64,000 bases of DNA. Origin: Paramagnetospirillum kuznetsovii. GTDB lineage: Bacteria > Pseudomonadota > Alphaproteobacteria > Rhodospirillales > Magnetospirillaceae. The position numbers were made by a program, and so were the translations under genes. The stretch's first letter is position 1. Each line of letters opens with the position of its first letter. Below the pieces are notes generated by a model, which did no database searches, had not been told where the DNA came from, and saw only the letters and a list, made by a program, of their open reading frames with translations. The DNA lies in assembly GCF_003284725.1 (NCBI RefSeq), contig NZ_PGTO01000011.1:57232-121231 (forward strand), read 5' to 3'. Below, one piece after another: positions 7,924-17,409 of the stretch.

Positions 7924-8688
7924 TTACTGCATGGTCGCGGGGCCCTTGAGATCACGGGGTCCGCCTTCCGGCAGGATGCCGAGGCGACGGGCCACTTCCT
8001 GATAGGCCTCTTCCACGCCGCCCAGATCGCGACGGAAGCGGTCCTTGTCCATCTTGTCGCCGGTCTTCATGTCCCACAGGCGACAGGAATCCGGGCTGAT
8101 CTCGTCGGCCAGCACGATCTGCATGTCGTCGCCGTTGTACAGGCGGCCGAATTCGATCTTGAAGTCCACCAGACGAATGCCGACGCCGAGGAACAGGCCG
8201 GTCAGGAAGTCGTTGATACGCAGGGCCAGCGACATCATCTCGTCCAGATCCTGGGTGGTGGCCCAGCCGAAGGCGGTGATGTGCTCTTCCGAGACCATGG
8301 GATCGCCCAGGGCGTCGGACTTGAAATAGTATTCCACGATGCAGCGGGGCAGCGGCGTGCCCTCGGACAGGCCGAAGCGAACGGCCAGCGAGCCTGCGGC
8401 GACGTTGCGGATCACCACTTCCAGCGGGACGATCTCCACTTCGCGGACCAACTGCTCGCGCATGTTGAGGCGGCGCACGAAATGAGTGGGAATACCGATC
8501 TCGCCGAGGCGCAGCATCAGATACTCGGAGATGCGGTTGTTCAGCACCCCCTTGCCGGTGATGGTTCCCCGCTTCTTGTTGTTGAAGGCGGTGGCGTCGT
8601 CCTTGAAGTATTGGACCAGGGTGCCGGGCTCGGGGCCCTCGAACAGGACTTTGGCCTTGCCTTCGTAAATTTGTCTGCGTCTTGCCAT
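7924..8688 (-). CDS. purC: SAICAR synthetase (phosphoribosylaminoimidazole-succinocarboxamide synthase)
   Basis: A 254-residue PurC, which joins CAIR and aspartate using ATP in de novo purine synthesis. It opens with [20 protein letters not shown], then [12 protein letters not shown], the signature [17 protein letters not shown], and [10 protein letters not shown] and [13 protein letters not shown] near the end. The ATG at 8688 was chosen because GGA lies eight bases upstream; a second ATG nine bases further up is possible. It leads the minus-strand purC-purS-(proline-rich protein) unit. The 134 bases upstream hold no other gene. Confidence 0.96.
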   Translation of the reverse strand: MARRRQIYEGKAKVLFEGPEPGTLVQYFKDDATAFNNKKRGTITGKGVLNNRISEYLMLRLGEIGIPTHFVRRLNMREQLVREVEIVPLEVVIRNVAAGSLAVRFGLSEGTPLPRCIVEYYFKSDALGDPMVSEEHITAFGWATTQDLDEMMSLALRINDFLTGLFLGVGIRLVDFKIEFGRLYNGDDMQIVLADEISPDSCRLWDMKTGDKMDKDRFRRDLGGVEEAYQEVARRLGILPEGGPRDLKGPATMQ

Positions 8689-8822
8689 GGGAAACATCCG
8701 GGTATGATGAGCGCGCTTGGCGCACGGGGACCGACGATGATGGCGTTCGGGGCGGCCATCGAGCGATCCGGGTCTGATATAGCAGGGATGTGACAGGGAG
8801 ACAACGCGCGTCTCCGTCGAAT

Positions 8823-9587
8823 TCAACACTCGACCGGGGCGTATGCGGTTTGGTCTGGGCGGCCCGGCGCGAACCGCCAGATCGGGCGGATCGGAGCGAG
8901 TTCCGGAGCGGGCAGGGCGATCAGCGAACTGGAGACGGTGCCAAACCCGTTGGGGCGAAGGAAACACATGGAGGGGGCTTCCTCGGCGTCGTTGCCGTCG
9001 CGTCCCGAATCCGCCATCAACCGGGCCCAGCCGCTCCAGTCGCCGCCCTGGGAATCACCGGGGTCGGGCCGTGGCGGCGCCAGCGCCGCGAAGCGGTCCA
9101 TATAGGCGTCGATGCGGGAGCTGGCCCGGTCGTCCAGTTCCAGCGCGCTCAGCATGTGAAACCCTGGGGCGATGGAATGACGGCTGATGCGGTTGCCGTC
9201 GGCCCGCAGCCAGTAGGCGTCGCGGTTGTCGGCGATCACCATGTTGAATGGGCGATAGGAACCGGCATCAAGGTCGGACAGGGCCTCGGCGGCATCGGCG
9301 GCGTCGGCGTGTTCCAACGCCTCCAACACCAATTCCCCCCGTGAACGTTTGCCCGCTTGCGGTCCCAGGGTTCCCATGCGGTTCAAGATGGCCGCCATCA
9401 CGCCGGTGTCGTTGATGCCCATCCATGATCCGCCGGCCAGTTCATCCATCCCGGCCACTACCTCGGGCCGGTCGTCCCACCACCGGCCGGGCGGCCGCGA
9501 TGGGCGTCCCGCCATTTCGTCGCGATTGGCGGCGATGATCAGCGGCCAAGTCTCGCCGGGACGGCGCAACAGCACCAGAGTGCACAT
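8823..9587 (-). CDS. NRDE (TANGO2) family protein
   Basis: A 254-residue protein of the NRDE/TANGO2 family. It starts [11 protein letters not shown], with the Cys at position 2 that is invariant in the family. The name-giving [15 protein letters not shown] follows at about residues 21-35, then [19 protein letters not shown]. The fold is Ntn-hydrolase-like and the biochemical role is unsettled; a link to haem or lipid handling has been proposed for relatives. The ATG at 9587 has AGGAA seven bases upstream. It is divergent from the DUF1476 gene across 82 bases. Confidence 0.88.
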   Translation of the reverse strand: MCTLVLLRRPGETWPLIIAANRDEMAGRPSRPPGRWWDDRPEVVAGMDELAGGSWMGINDTGVMAAILNRMGTLGPQAGKRSRGELVLEALEHADAADAAEALSDLDAGSYRPFNMVIADNRDAYWLRADGNRISRHSIAPGFHMLSALELDDRASSRIDAYMDRFAALAPPRPDPGDSQGGDWSGWARLMADSGRDGNDAEEAPSMCFLRPNGFGTVSSSLIALPAPELAPIRPIWRFAPGRPDQTAYAPVEC

Positions 9588-9669
9588 GTGGAGATTCCTG
9601 ATTTTCCCAACGCGGGCTCCGTTATACCATGGTGGTTCAGACCCGCCAGTTGGAGAGTTATTTCCGATC

Positions 9670-9996
9670 ATGAACGCCTTCGATGACCGCGAGAAAGCCT
9701 TCGAAGCCAAGTACCACCTCGATCAGGAGATGGAGTTCAAGGCCAATATCCGTCGCGACAAACTGCTGGGTCTGTGGGCTGCCGAGAAAATGGGGATCGG
9801 CGGCGACGCCGCCAAGACCTACGCCCTGTCCGTGGTGGACGTGGAATTCAATGGAACCGACCATGATGCGGGCCAGAAGGTGGCGCGGGACTTCGCCGCC
9901 AGCGGCGTCGCCATCGACGAAGGCACCATTCGTCACCAGATGACGGTCTTGCTGTTGCTGGCCCACGAACAGATTATCGAGGAACTGTCCCGATAG
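9670..9996 (+). CDS. DUF1476 protein, F1Fo-ATP synthase zeta subunit-like inhibitor
   Basis: A 108-residue all-helical protein starting MNAFDDREKAFEAKYHLDQE, the hallmark of DUF1476. In Paracoccus and related alphaproteobacteria this family is the zeta subunit, an inhibitor of ATP hydrolysis by the F1 motor whose N-terminal helix enters the catalytic interface. Length and the ending (LLLAHEQIIEELSR) fit the family. It stands alone: the ATP synthase genes are not in the window. The longer frame that begins further upstream is antisense to the NRDE gene, so the ATG at 9670 is the start; GGAGAG lies upstream at a rather long distance. The diguanylate cyclase gene is convergent. Confidence 0.88.
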   Translation: MNAFDDREKAFEAKYHLDQEMEFKANIRRDKLLGLWAAEKMGIGGDAAKTYALSVVDVEFNGTDHDAGQKVARDFAASGVAIDEGTIRHQMTVLLLLAHEQIIEELSR

Positions 9997-9999
9997 GAC

Positions 10000-11310
10000 T
10001 CAAGGCTGGGTGCCGTCGTAGTCGATTTCGTCCTGGGGCGTGCTGTCCGAGTAGAAGCAGAACGCGTTGCGGCCCGAATGCTTCACGCGGTACATGGCCA
10101 CATCGGCCGCCTTGCTGACCTCTTCCATGGTGGCACCGTCATCGGGGAAGATGGCGATGCCGATGCTGGCCCCGACCTGACAGGCGTGCTCGTTAAACTC
10201 CACCGGCTTGGTCAGCGAATCGATGATCTTGCGGGCGACCATGGCGGCCTCGCCGGGGCGGGCGACTTCCTCCATCACCACGACGAACTCGTCGCCGCCC
10301 ACACGCGACACCGTGTCGGAGCCACGGATACAGGTGGACAGCCGCCGCGCCACTTCCTTCAGCACCACGTCACCAGCCTCGTGACCGAGGGTGTCGTTGA
10401 TTGGTTTGAACTTGTCCAGATCCACGTAAAGCACGGCCATGCGGCCGCCGTGGCGCCGCACGCGGGCCAGGGCGTGATTGATACGGTCGTTGAGCAGATT
10501 GCGGTTGGGCAATCCGGTCAGGCTGTCATGGTGGGCAAGACGCTTGATCCGTTCCTCGTTCTCCTTGCGCTCGGAAATGTCGCGCAGGATGCCGGTGAAC
10601 AGGCGACTTTTGCCGTGGCGAAGCTCGCTGACCGAAATCTCCAGGGGGAACAGGCTGCCGTCCGAGCGCCGCCCCATGCTTTCCACCGCCCGGCCCATCA
10701 ACTTGGTGCCGCCGCCCAGATAGGATTTGAACATGTCGCCGTGATGGTCGCGCATGGTCTCCGCCATCAAGACGCCGATGTGCTGGCGGATCAGTTTGCC
10801 GGGGCCATAGGCGAACATGCGGTCCACCGCCGGATTGGCGGTATCGATCAGCCCTTGCTCGTTGACGGTGATGATGCCCTCGGCCACCGAGGCCAGGACG
10901 CCTTGCAGGCGTTCTTCCCGTTCCCGCAGCGCTTCGGCGGAGCGGACGAACCGGGAGATATCGCGGGCCTCGACCAGGAAAAGCTCATCGGGTGACTGGA
11001 CCCGGCGAACCCGGATTTCCGCCTCGAACAGGTCCGAATCAGTGCGATGCAGTTTCAGCGGCAGGAAATCTTCCTCCGCCAGCAGATCCCAGCCCGCTTC
11101 CACCAGAAAGCGGTAGTCGGCCTCCACATAATCGACGAAATCGGTTCCGATGGCGTCGGCGGCACTGGTCAGTCCCAGTGTCTTGATTCCGGCCTGATTG
11201 ATAAAGGTAACCCGTCCATCGCGCAGAATGCAGACAAGCGACGACACGAGTTCCAGCAACTCGTGATCGAGGATGACGGTTTCGGCTCTGGCGACCGCGG
11301 ACGAGGGCAC
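10000..11310 (-). CDS. PAS-PAS-GGDEF diguanylate cyclase
   Basis: A 436-residue cytoplasmic signalling protein. Two PAS sensor domains are seen at about residues 10-130 and 135-255; the second ends in GILRDISERKENEERIK. A GGDEF domain at about 270-425 follows. The catalytic motif RVGGDEF is intact, so it should make cyclic di-GMP from two GTP. The inhibitory I-site RxxD is also present (RGSD, five residues before GGDEF), predicting product feedback. No EAL domain or transmembrane segment is seen. I chose GTG at 11310 because AGGGGG sits four bases upstream; a TTG five codons earlier is weaker. The PAS ligand is unknown. Confidence 0.9.
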   Translation of the reverse strand: MPSSAVARAETVILDHELLELVSSLVCILRDGRVTFINQAGIKTLGLTSAADAIGTDFVDYVEADYRFLVEAGWDLLAEEDFLPLKLHRTDSDLFEAEIRVRRVQSPDELFLVEARDISRFVRSAEALREREERLQGVLASVAEGIITVNEQGLIDTANPAVDRMFAYGPGKLIRQHIGVLMAETMRDHHGDMFKSYLGGGTKLMGRAVESMGRRSDGSLFPLEISVSELRHGKSRLFTGILRDISERKENEERIKRLAHHDSLTGLPNRNLLNDRINHALARVRRHGGRMAVLYVDLDKFKPINDTLGHEAGDVVLKEVARRLSTCIRGSDTVSRVGGDEFVVVMEEVARPGEAAMVARKIIDSLTKPVEFNEHACQVGASIGIAIFPDDGATMEEVSKAADVAMYRVKHSGRNAFCFYSDSTPQDEIDYDGTQP

Positions 11311-11389
11311 GTTTCCCCCTAACAATGACCGGTTGATGGTCGGTCAATCCGCCGGGGCTTGTCAATATCTGCTACATACCGGGGCAAAA

Positions 11390-12310
11390 TTAATCAATCC
11401 TTAGGTGGTCGGAGATTTCAGCCAAACGTCCGAACGGGGACGATCCCGGTGCAAGGCTCAAAGAGCCAGCGCGCCGCACGCCCTCGCGCCCAAATCTTTC
11501 CCGGATCGCTTCCACCAGCCAAATCTCGGCCTGCGCATGACGGGCGCGCGACAGAGCGTCCTTGGCGGCAAGGTGAGCGGCATGGGAGTCAATCCCGGCG
11601 ACAAGGGAGTCGATACCCTCGCGCGTATTGGACGATACCATTAGAACCGGGACGGTCCAACCGGCATCTCCGTCCTCGCCGCCCAGGCTGAGGGCGCCCA
11701 GGACGTCGGCGCGGGCCCGCTTGGCCGCCGCCCCCATATCGGCCTTGGTCACCACCACCAGATGGGGGATCTCGGCAATGCCAGCCTTCATGAACTGAAG
11801 CGAATCCCCCGATCCCGGCTGGACGCAGAACAGAACGGTGTCGGCGACGCCGACGACATCGGTTTCCGATTGGCCGACCCCGACGGTTTCGATCAGCACC
11901 ACGTCGAACAGCGCGCGCATCAGCACCATGGCCGATACCGTCAGGGCCGACAGACCGCCCAGGCGATCCCGCGCAGCCATGGAGCGGACGAAGATGCCCT
12001 GGTCTTCAGGATCGGTGGTCAGGCGGGTGCGGTCACCCAGCAGAGCCCCGCCGGAGCGGCGCGATGACGGATCGACCGCGATGCAGCCGACCCGGCGGCC
12101 ACTGGCCCGCCAACAGGCGATCAAGGCATTCATCAAGGTGGACTTGCCGACGCCGGGCGGCCCCGTCATGCCCACCACATGGGCCATGGGCGCGCCATGG
12201 GCCGCATCCAGCAGGGCGATGGTCTCGGGGGCGTCGGGAAAGCGTTCGATTTGGGCCAAGGCCTTTGCAAGCCCGGCCTTGCCGCCCCGTCTGACCTCAT
12301 CAAGCGTCAT
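11390..12310 (-). CDS. meaB: MeaB/ArgK-type G3E GTPase (methylmalonyl-CoA mutase chaperone family)
   Basis: A 306-residue GTPase with Walker A GPPGVGKST (about residues 50-58), the family segment VDPSSRRSGGALLGDRTRL, switch region ETVGVGQSE and guanine-specificity motif VVTKAD. MeaB proteins protect and reload adenosylcobalamin-dependent acyl-CoA mutases. No mutase gene lies in the window, so the client (methylmalonyl-CoA or a related mutase) must be elsewhere. The older name, lysine/arginine/ornithine transport ATPase, is a historical misassignment. It lies between the cyclase gene and RNase E, all on the minus strand, separated by repeats. Confidence 0.9.
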   Translation of the reverse strand: MTLDEVRRGGKAGLAKALAQIERFPDAPETIALLDAAHGAPMAHVVGMTGPPGVGKSTLMNALIACWRASGRRVGCIAVDPSSRRSGGALLGDRTRLTTDPEDQGIFVRSMAARDRLGGLSALTVSAMVLMRALFDVVLIETVGVGQSETDVVGVADTVLFCVQPGSGDSLQFMKAGIAEIPHLVVVTKADMGAAAKRARADVLGALSLGGEDGDAGWTVPVLMVSSNTREGIDSLVAGIDSHAAHLAAKDALSRARHAQAEIWLVEAIRERFGREGVRRAGSLSLAPGSSPFGRLAEISDHLRID

Positions 12311-12341
12311 CTGGCACCATCCGGCCTGTGATCAAGGGATT

Positions 12342-12363
12342 GCGGCCGGGACGGCCGCGCTCC
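12342..12363. repeat. GC hairpin repeat (GGA loop) with GCTCC flank
   Basis: GCGGCCG-GGA-CGGCCGC followed by GCTCC. It is the same design as the hairpins at 7100, 20371 and 39128, with a compensating change in the stem (GGC/GCC in place of GGG/CCC). Confidence 0.6.
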
Positions 12364-12413
12364 AAACGATGCCGCCCAATGGGAGAGCGGGCATCTTGCC
12401 CGTACGACGACAT

Positions 12414-12441
12414 CCCCCTTTCCCGCAAGCGGGAAAGGGGG
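12414..12441. terminator. Strong hairpin downstream of RNase E
   Basis: A perfect 13-bp stem, CCCCCTTTCCCGC/GCGGGAAAGGGGG, with a two-base loop lies 12 bases beyond the rne stop codon. No T-run follows on the minus strand, so it may protect the 3' end or be an inverted repeat rather than a classical terminator. Confidence 0.5.
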
Positions 12442-12452
12442 GAGACGCGGTT

Positions 12453-15146
12453 CTAGGAGATCAGGCGGTTCCACCAGCCCTTGCGCGGGGGATTGGCGGG
12501 GGGCAGCGGCTGTTCCGGCTCGGCGGCGACCGGCGCGGGTGCGGGCGCCTCCACGACCGGCGCGGGGGCCGGAGGCTCGGGGGGCGGTTCCGCCGCGACC
12601 GGCTCGGGCTCGGGCGTCGGAGCAGGCTCGGCCACCGGCGCTTCGGCTTCCGGAGCGGCCTCGGCCTTCTTGCGGGGAGCGGCGCGCTTGCGCTTGGGCT
12701 TTTCCTCGGCGGCCGGTTCGGCGGTCACGGCCTCCTCGGTCGGCGCTTCGGCCGCGGCCTTCTTGCGGGGAGCGGCGCGCTTGCGCTTGGGCTTTTCCTC
12801 GGCGGCAGGTTCGACGATCACGGGGGCGTCGGCGTCCACCTCGGCGACGGCGGCAATTGGCGCGTCGTCTTCGTTGCCCTGCGGCTCATCGGTGCCTTCG
12901 GGGGCTTCGGTGCCTTCGACACCGTCCTGGCCCTCGGCGCCTTCGACACCGTCCGGGCCGTCACGACGACGACGACGACGGCCGCCCCGGCGACCACGGC
13001 GGCGCTTGCGCGGCTGGTCGCCGTCGGCACCCTCGGCCTCATCGGCGCGGGGTTCGTCACCCTCTTCGCCTTCACCGTCTTCATCGCCTTCGGCGTCGTC
13101 CTCGCTCTCGCCTTCGGCGTCATTGGCCGAGGCCGAGCGTTCGTTGGCGCCTTCCTCCGAGCCTTCGCCGGGCTGGCCGTCCTCGGGGCGCCGCTTCTTG
13201 CGGCGGCGACGGCGGCGCTTGCGTCCGGCGGCATCGGTCTCGCACTCGCTCTCAGGGCGGCCGCCCTCGGCCGCGCGTCCGGCCGGGGCCTCTTCGGCCT
13301 CGTCTTCCTCTTCCGCATCGGCGTCGTCGGTCTCCTCGACGGCGGGCGGCGGGCGGTGGGCCGCGTCGTCCATGCTGATGGCGGTGCGGACGGGCTCGTC
13401 GCGGAATTCGGCCTTGACGCGATCCATGCGGTAATTGGGCGGAATCAAGGTGTCGTCGCCCAGCAGCAGCACGGTGAACTCGTAGCGTTCCTCGATGGCG
13501 GCCAAGGCGCTGCGCTTCTGATTGAGGATATAGAGGGCGATGGCCGAGGACACGTAGACGGTGACCTCTGAGGACCGGCGGCGGATGCCTTCTTCCTCGA
13601 TGGCGCGCAGCACATGGACGGCGGCGGATTCCACCGAACGGACCAGACCGGTTCCGGCGCAGTGCGGGCAGGGGCTGAAAGTGGTTTCCTGAAGCGAGGG
13701 GCGCAACCGCTGGCGCGACAGTTCCAGCAGGCCGAAGGCGCTGATCTTGCCCACCTGGATGCGGGCACGGTCGTTCTTCAGGGCCTCCTTGATGCGACGT
13801 TCGACCGCGTTGTTGTTGCGGTTCTCTTCCATGTCGATGAAGTCGATGACGATCAGACCGGCCAGATCGCGCAGGCGCAACTGGCGGGCCACTTCGTCGG
13901 CGGCCTCCATATTGGTCTTGAGCGCCGTCTCCTCGATATGGCGCTCCTTGGTGGCGCGGCCGGAATTGACGTCGATGGCGACCAGGGCTTCGGTCTGGCT
14001 GATGACGATATAGCCGCCCGACTTCAACTGGACCGTCGGGCTGTGCATGGCGTCCAGCTGGGTTTCCACCTGATAGCGGTGGAACATGGGCATGACCGGA
14101 TCCTTGTAGGGCTGGACCTTCTTGGCATGGGACGGGGTCAGCATGCGCATGTAGTCCTTGGCGAGGCGGTAGCCCTCGTCGCCGTCCACCAGCACTTCGT
14201 CGATGTCGCGGGCATAGAGATCGCGGATCGAACGCTTGATCAGGCTGGCTTCCTCGTAGACCAGTTCAGGTGCGCTGGACTTCAGCGTCAGGTCGCGCAC
14301 GGAATCCCACATGCGCAGCAGATATTCGTAGTCGCGGCGGATTTCGGTCTTGGACCGCTCGGACCCGGCGGTGCGGATGATCACCGCCATGCCGTCGGGA
14401 ATGTCCATCTCGTTGGCGATGGCCTTCAGGCGGCGGCGGTCGGTGGAATTGACGATCTTGCGCGACACTCCGCCGCCCCGGGCGGTGTTGGGCATCAGCA
14501 CGCAGTAGCGACCGGCCAGCGACAGATAGGTGGTGAGAGCGGCGCCCTTGTTGCCGCGCTCTTCCTTGACCACCTGGATCAGCATGATCTGGCGGCGCTT
14601 GACCACCTCTTGAATCTTGTAGTGGCGCAGCAGCTTGGCGCGGCGGCGTTCATTGTCGGCGTCGTCGTCGCCGCCCACGGTTTCCACGCTACGCTTGCGC
14701 GGCTCGGCTTCGCCGCCTTCGGCTTCGGGCGTTTCCTGCTGCGCGGGAGCGTCCTCGACGGTGGCGCCGTCGGCGGCCTCGGCCACCGCTTCGGCGGCGA
14801 GATGGCCTTCGCCCACCGGTTCGGCATCATCGCGGTCGTTGGTGGCTTCGCGCATGACCTCGGCCCGCTGGGCAGCCAGCAGGGCCTGACGGTCGGCGAC
14901 CGGGATCTGGAAGTAATCCGGATGGATTTCGCTGAAGGCCAGGAAGCCGTGGCGATTGCCGCCATACTCGACGAAGGCGGCCTGGAGCGAGGGCTCCACG
15001 CGCACCACCTTGGCCAGATAGATGTTACCCTTTAGCTGCCGCTTGGTGGATGTCTCAACATCCAGTTCTTCCAGGCGAGTTCCATTGACCACCACAACCC
15101 GGGTCTCTTCCGGGTGGGTGGCGTCGATCAACATACGCTTGACCAT
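12453..15146 (-). CDS. rne: Ribonuclease E
   Basis: An 897-residue RNase E, the endonuclease that starts mRNA decay and scaffolds the degradosome. The S1 domain begins at about residue 35 and is split by an acidic insert at about 105-165, as in alphaproteobacteria. The catalytic Mg2+ ligands Asp392 (VAIDVNSG) and Asp435 (IVIDFIDME) and the Zn-link CPHC (493-496) keep the E. coli spacing. Residues ~600-897 are disordered: acidic stretches, an Arg-rich RNA-binding block, and two near-identical AEEKPKRKRAAPRKKA units, ending KGWWNRLIS. I chose ATG 15146 (MVKRMLIDA); ATG 15155 is possible but sits too close to GGAG. Confidence 0.93.
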   Translation of the reverse strand: MVKRMLIDATHPEETRVVVVNGTRLEELDVETSTKRQLKGNIYLAKVVRVEPSLQAAFVEYGGNRHGFLAFSEIHPDYFQIPVADRQALLAAQRAEVMREATNDRDDAEPVGEGHLAAEAVAEAADGATVEDAPAQQETPEAEGGEAEPRKRSVETVGGDDDADNERRRAKLLRHYKIQEVVKRRQIMLIQVVKEERGNKGAALTTYLSLAGRYCVLMPNTARGGGVSRKIVNSTDRRRLKAIANEMDIPDGMAVIIRTAGSERSKTEIRRDYEYLLRMWDSVRDLTLKSSAPELVYEEASLIKRSIRDLYARDIDEVLVDGDEGYRLAKDYMRMLTPSHAKKVQPYKDPVMPMFHRYQVETQLDAMHSPTVQLKSGGYIVISQTEALVAIDVNSGRATKERHIEETALKTNMEAADEVARQLRLRDLAGLIVIDFIDMEENRNNNAVERRIKEALKNDRARIQVGKISAFGLLELSRQRLRPSLQETTFSPCPHCAGTGLVRSVESAAVHVLRAIEEEGIRRRSSEVTVYVSSAIALYILNQKRSALAAIEERYEFTVLLLGDDTLIPPNYRMDRVKAEFRDEPVRTAISMDDAAHRPPPAVEETDDADAEEEDEAEEAPAGRAAEGGRPESECETDAAGRKRRRRRRKKRRPEDGQPGEGSEEGANERSASANDAEGESEDDAEGDEDGEGEEGDEPRADEAEGADGDQPRKRRRGRRGGRRRRRRDGPDGVEGAEGQDGVEGTEAPEGTDEPQGNEDDAPIAAVAEVDADAPVIVEPAAEEKPKRKRAAPRKKAAAEAPTEEAVTAEPAAEEKPKRKRAAPRKKAEAAPEAEAPVAEPAPTPEPEPVAAEPPPEPPAPAPVVEAPAPAPVAAEPEQPLPPANPPRKGWWNRLIS

Positions 15147-15652
15147 AAAATCCATATCTCCGTGGGCTCGTTCGCGACGCGCGGGGCGCATGCGAACGGC
15201 AGTCTGATCCAGCGAAGCCGGCGCGCACGGACGCGCGACCACAAGGTTCGCCTGAAAGCGATTCCACAATCCTGTTCTCTTGGATGGGCATCATGGTGGC
15301 GATAAACCTGATCACGGGCGTCACGCCCGGCTTCGAATTCGGGTCTGGCTTCGCAGGCCGAGGAGTGGCTTTCGCCTTGCTGTCGCGCTTGGTGCGAAAA
15401 GGGCGCGAAACCACCGTCCGGGATTGGACGCTCGGATAGTGCGAGCACATGGGGAATCAAAATAGCCGCAGCGGCTCATTTCGACAACGATCTTGTTGAG
15501 GTGTTTGCGATATGACGGCCGGGGCCGGTGGCGGCGTTAATGATTCGGTAAGAAGAGTCTGCCGAATCAAAGACTTTTGGGTTGAGCTTGAGTCTTCGTC
15601 TGCGTTATAGCTTTCCATACGGCTCCCCCGTGACCGCAGATGATCGAGACCA
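15147..15652. other. 500-bp divergent control region between rne and amiC, with long rne leader
   Basis: No gene-like frame with family resemblance is seen. Long 5' leaders are known for rne in other bacteria, where RNase E cleaves its own message to set its level, so part of this region is probably an rne leader. An inverted repeat, GATTCGG...CCGAATC (15542-15548 and 15562-15568), lies near the amiC side. Confidence 0.5.
15582..15610 (+). promoter_or_regulatory. Candidate amiC promoter
   Basis: TTGAGC (15582-15587), a 17-base spacer and TTATAG (15605-15610) lie about 43 bases before the amiC start. The -35 is imperfect and there is no experimental support. Confidence 0.4.
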
Positions 15653-17290
15653 ATGATTCCACGCCGACTCATAACCTTGTCCCTGGCGATTCTGACCGGG
15701 CTGTCCGTCCTGGCGGTGAGCGGGGCGGCATGGGCGGCCTCCGGCTCGGGGGCGCGGCTGGGCATTCACGGCGAGGGCGTCACCCGCTTCGTCATGGATC
15801 TGTCGGACACCATCGCTTTTTCGGTGACGCCCAAGGCCGATCCCTATCGCATCGTCATCGAAGCGCCCGACCTGCAATGGGCGGGCGCCAACACCATCGG
15901 CAAGCCCTGGGGCTCGGTCAACGGCATGCGCGCCGAGGATGGCCGCATCGTGCTCGATCTCAGGAAGCCTGCCCTGGTGAAGGGTTCGTTCCTCATAACC
16001 CCGCGTGACGGCATGGGCTGGCGTCTGGTGGTGGATTTGTCGGAGACCACGCGGGAGGCCTTCATGGCCTCGGTGGAGGGCGGGGGGCCAGTGCTTCGGC
16101 CGCCGGTCGCCAAGGCGTCGCCGCCGCCTGCGCCCGCCAAGACCGCCGCTCCCAAGCCGCAACCCGTTGTCAAGACCGCGCCGCCGCCTGCTCCCGTTGT
16201 GGAGGAGGTTCGCGCCCCGGAACCGGCGGTGGAAGCCGCCACGCCGCCGCCCGCATCGGAACGGCCGCAATCCAAGATCGTGCTGACCAGTCCCAACGCG
16301 CCGCCGCAGGCGCCGTTGCCGCTGCCCGAGCCGGTAACCGCGTCTTCCCCGGTGGTTCCCACTGCCGCGCCCAGGCCGCTGGAAAAGCCGGTCAAGGGGC
16401 TGCCCATGCTGACGGCCCCCATGCCGCCGCCGCCCGAACGTCCGGTGGTGGCCCAGCCCGCTCCGCCGCCGCCGCCCGTGCCCGTGGTCCAGGCGCCGCC
16501 GCCGCAACCAGCCGCACCGGTGATCCAGGTCGCCGCTCCCACGCCCAATCCGCCCGCGGCGCCCAAGGGCGAGAACACCGCCAAGGCCCGCGACGGCGTG
16601 CCGGTCATCGTCATCGATCCCGGCCATGGCGGCGTTGATCCCGGCGCGACCGGCGTGTCGGGCATCTACGAAAAGCACATCACGCTCGCCATGGCCCGCG
16701 AGATGAAGACGGCGTTGGAAAAGAACGGGCGTTACCGCGTGCATCTGACCCGCGATCGCGACGTGTTCATCCGCTTGCGCGACCGCGTCGCCATCGCGCG
16801 CCAACATGGCGCCGACCTGTTCATCTCGCTGCATGCCGATGCGGTGCAAAACCCGCAGATTCGAGGCCTTTCTGTCTATACCCTGTCCCAGAACGCCTCG
16901 GATAACGAGGCCCAGTCCCTGGCGGAAAAGGAAAACAAGGCCGACCTCATCGCCGGTGTCGATCTGACTCATGAATCGCCCGACGTGGCGGGTATCCTGA
17001 TCGATCTGGCCCAGCGCGAGACCATGAACCGCTCGGCCGGTTTCGCCACCGAACTGGTGGACGAGGTGGGCCAGGAGATGGATCTGCTGGGCAATACCCA
17101 TCGCTTCGCGGGGTTCGCGGTGCTGAAGGCCCCCGACGTGCCGGCGGTGCTGGTGGAAATGGGCTATCTGTCCAACGACTTCGAGGAAAAGCAACTGCGC
17201 CAGCCGCAGTATCGCGCCCGCCTCGCCAATGCCATGGCCAAGGCGGTGGAACGCTATTTCCCGCCCTCGCTCAAGGCGAAGCGGCCTTGA
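15653..17290 (+). CDS. amiC: N-acetylmuramoyl-L-alanine amidase (AMIN-Amidase_3)
   Basis: A 545-residue periplasmic zinc amidase that cleaves the bond between MurNAc and L-Ala, splitting septal murein in daughter-cell separation. It has a signal peptide (cut near GAAWAA), an AMIN targeting domain (~30-140) and a long Pro-rich linker (~145-310). The Amidase_3 domain shows IDPGHGGVDPGATG with the first zinc His, the Glu in GIYEKHIT, the second His in SLHADA, and VLVEMGYLSN at the end. The linker is unusually long and made of PPPAP-type repeats. PBP1A follows after one small gene, giving a cell-wall cluster. The ATG at 15653 is the first in frame with the signal peptide. Confidence 0.94.
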   Translation: MIPRRLITLSLAILTGLSVLAVSGAAWAASGSGARLGIHGEGVTRFVMDLSDTIAFSVTPKADPYRIVIEAPDLQWAGANTIGKPWGSVNGMRAEDGRIVLDLRKPALVKGSFLITPRDGMGWRLVVDLSETTREAFMASVEGGGPVLRPPVAKASPPPAPAKTAAPKPQPVVKTAPPPAPVVEEVRAPEPAVEAATPPPASERPQSKIVLTSPNAPPQAPLPLPEPVTASSPVVPTAAPRPLEKPVKGLPMLTAPMPPPPERPVVAQPAPPPPPVPVVQAPPPQPAAPVIQVAAPTPNPPAAPKGENTAKARDGVPVIVIDPGHGGVDPGATGVSGIYEKHITLAMAREMKTALEKNGRYRVHLTRDRDVFIRLRDRVAIARQHGADLFISLHADAVQNPQIRGLSVYTLSQNASDNEAQSLAEKENKADLIAGVDLTHESPDVAGILIDLAQRETMNRSAGFATELVDEVGQEMDLLGNTHRFAGFAVLKAPDVPAVLVEMGYLSNDFEEKQLRQPQYRARLANAMAKAVERYFPPSLKAKRP

Positions 17291-17300
17291 TTTTCGATTC

Positions 17301-17405
17301 GTCACCCCCGCGTAGGCGGGGGTCCATGATGGGGAAAGTCTGAATGCTCGCCCTTGGGCGTCGTCTTCGCGGCAAGAAGGATTCCCGCTTTCGCGGGAAT
17401 GACGG
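17301..17405 (-). repeat. REP-like two-hairpin element, copy 1 (inverted)
   Basis: Two 8-bp stem hairpins sit 57 bases apart: ACCCCCGC-GTAG-GCGGGGGT (17304-17323) and ATTCCCGC-TTTC-GCGGGAAT (17381-17400). The same pair in the opposite order occurs at 42537 and 49276. Confidence 0.8.
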
Positions 17406-17409
17406 GGTT

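Noticed and set aside
12481..13571. Long plus-strand frames opposite the RNase E tail
   Set aside because: They are the antisense of the acidic/basic repeats (Ser/Ala/Gly or Arg/Pro runs) and have no ribosome site or family character.
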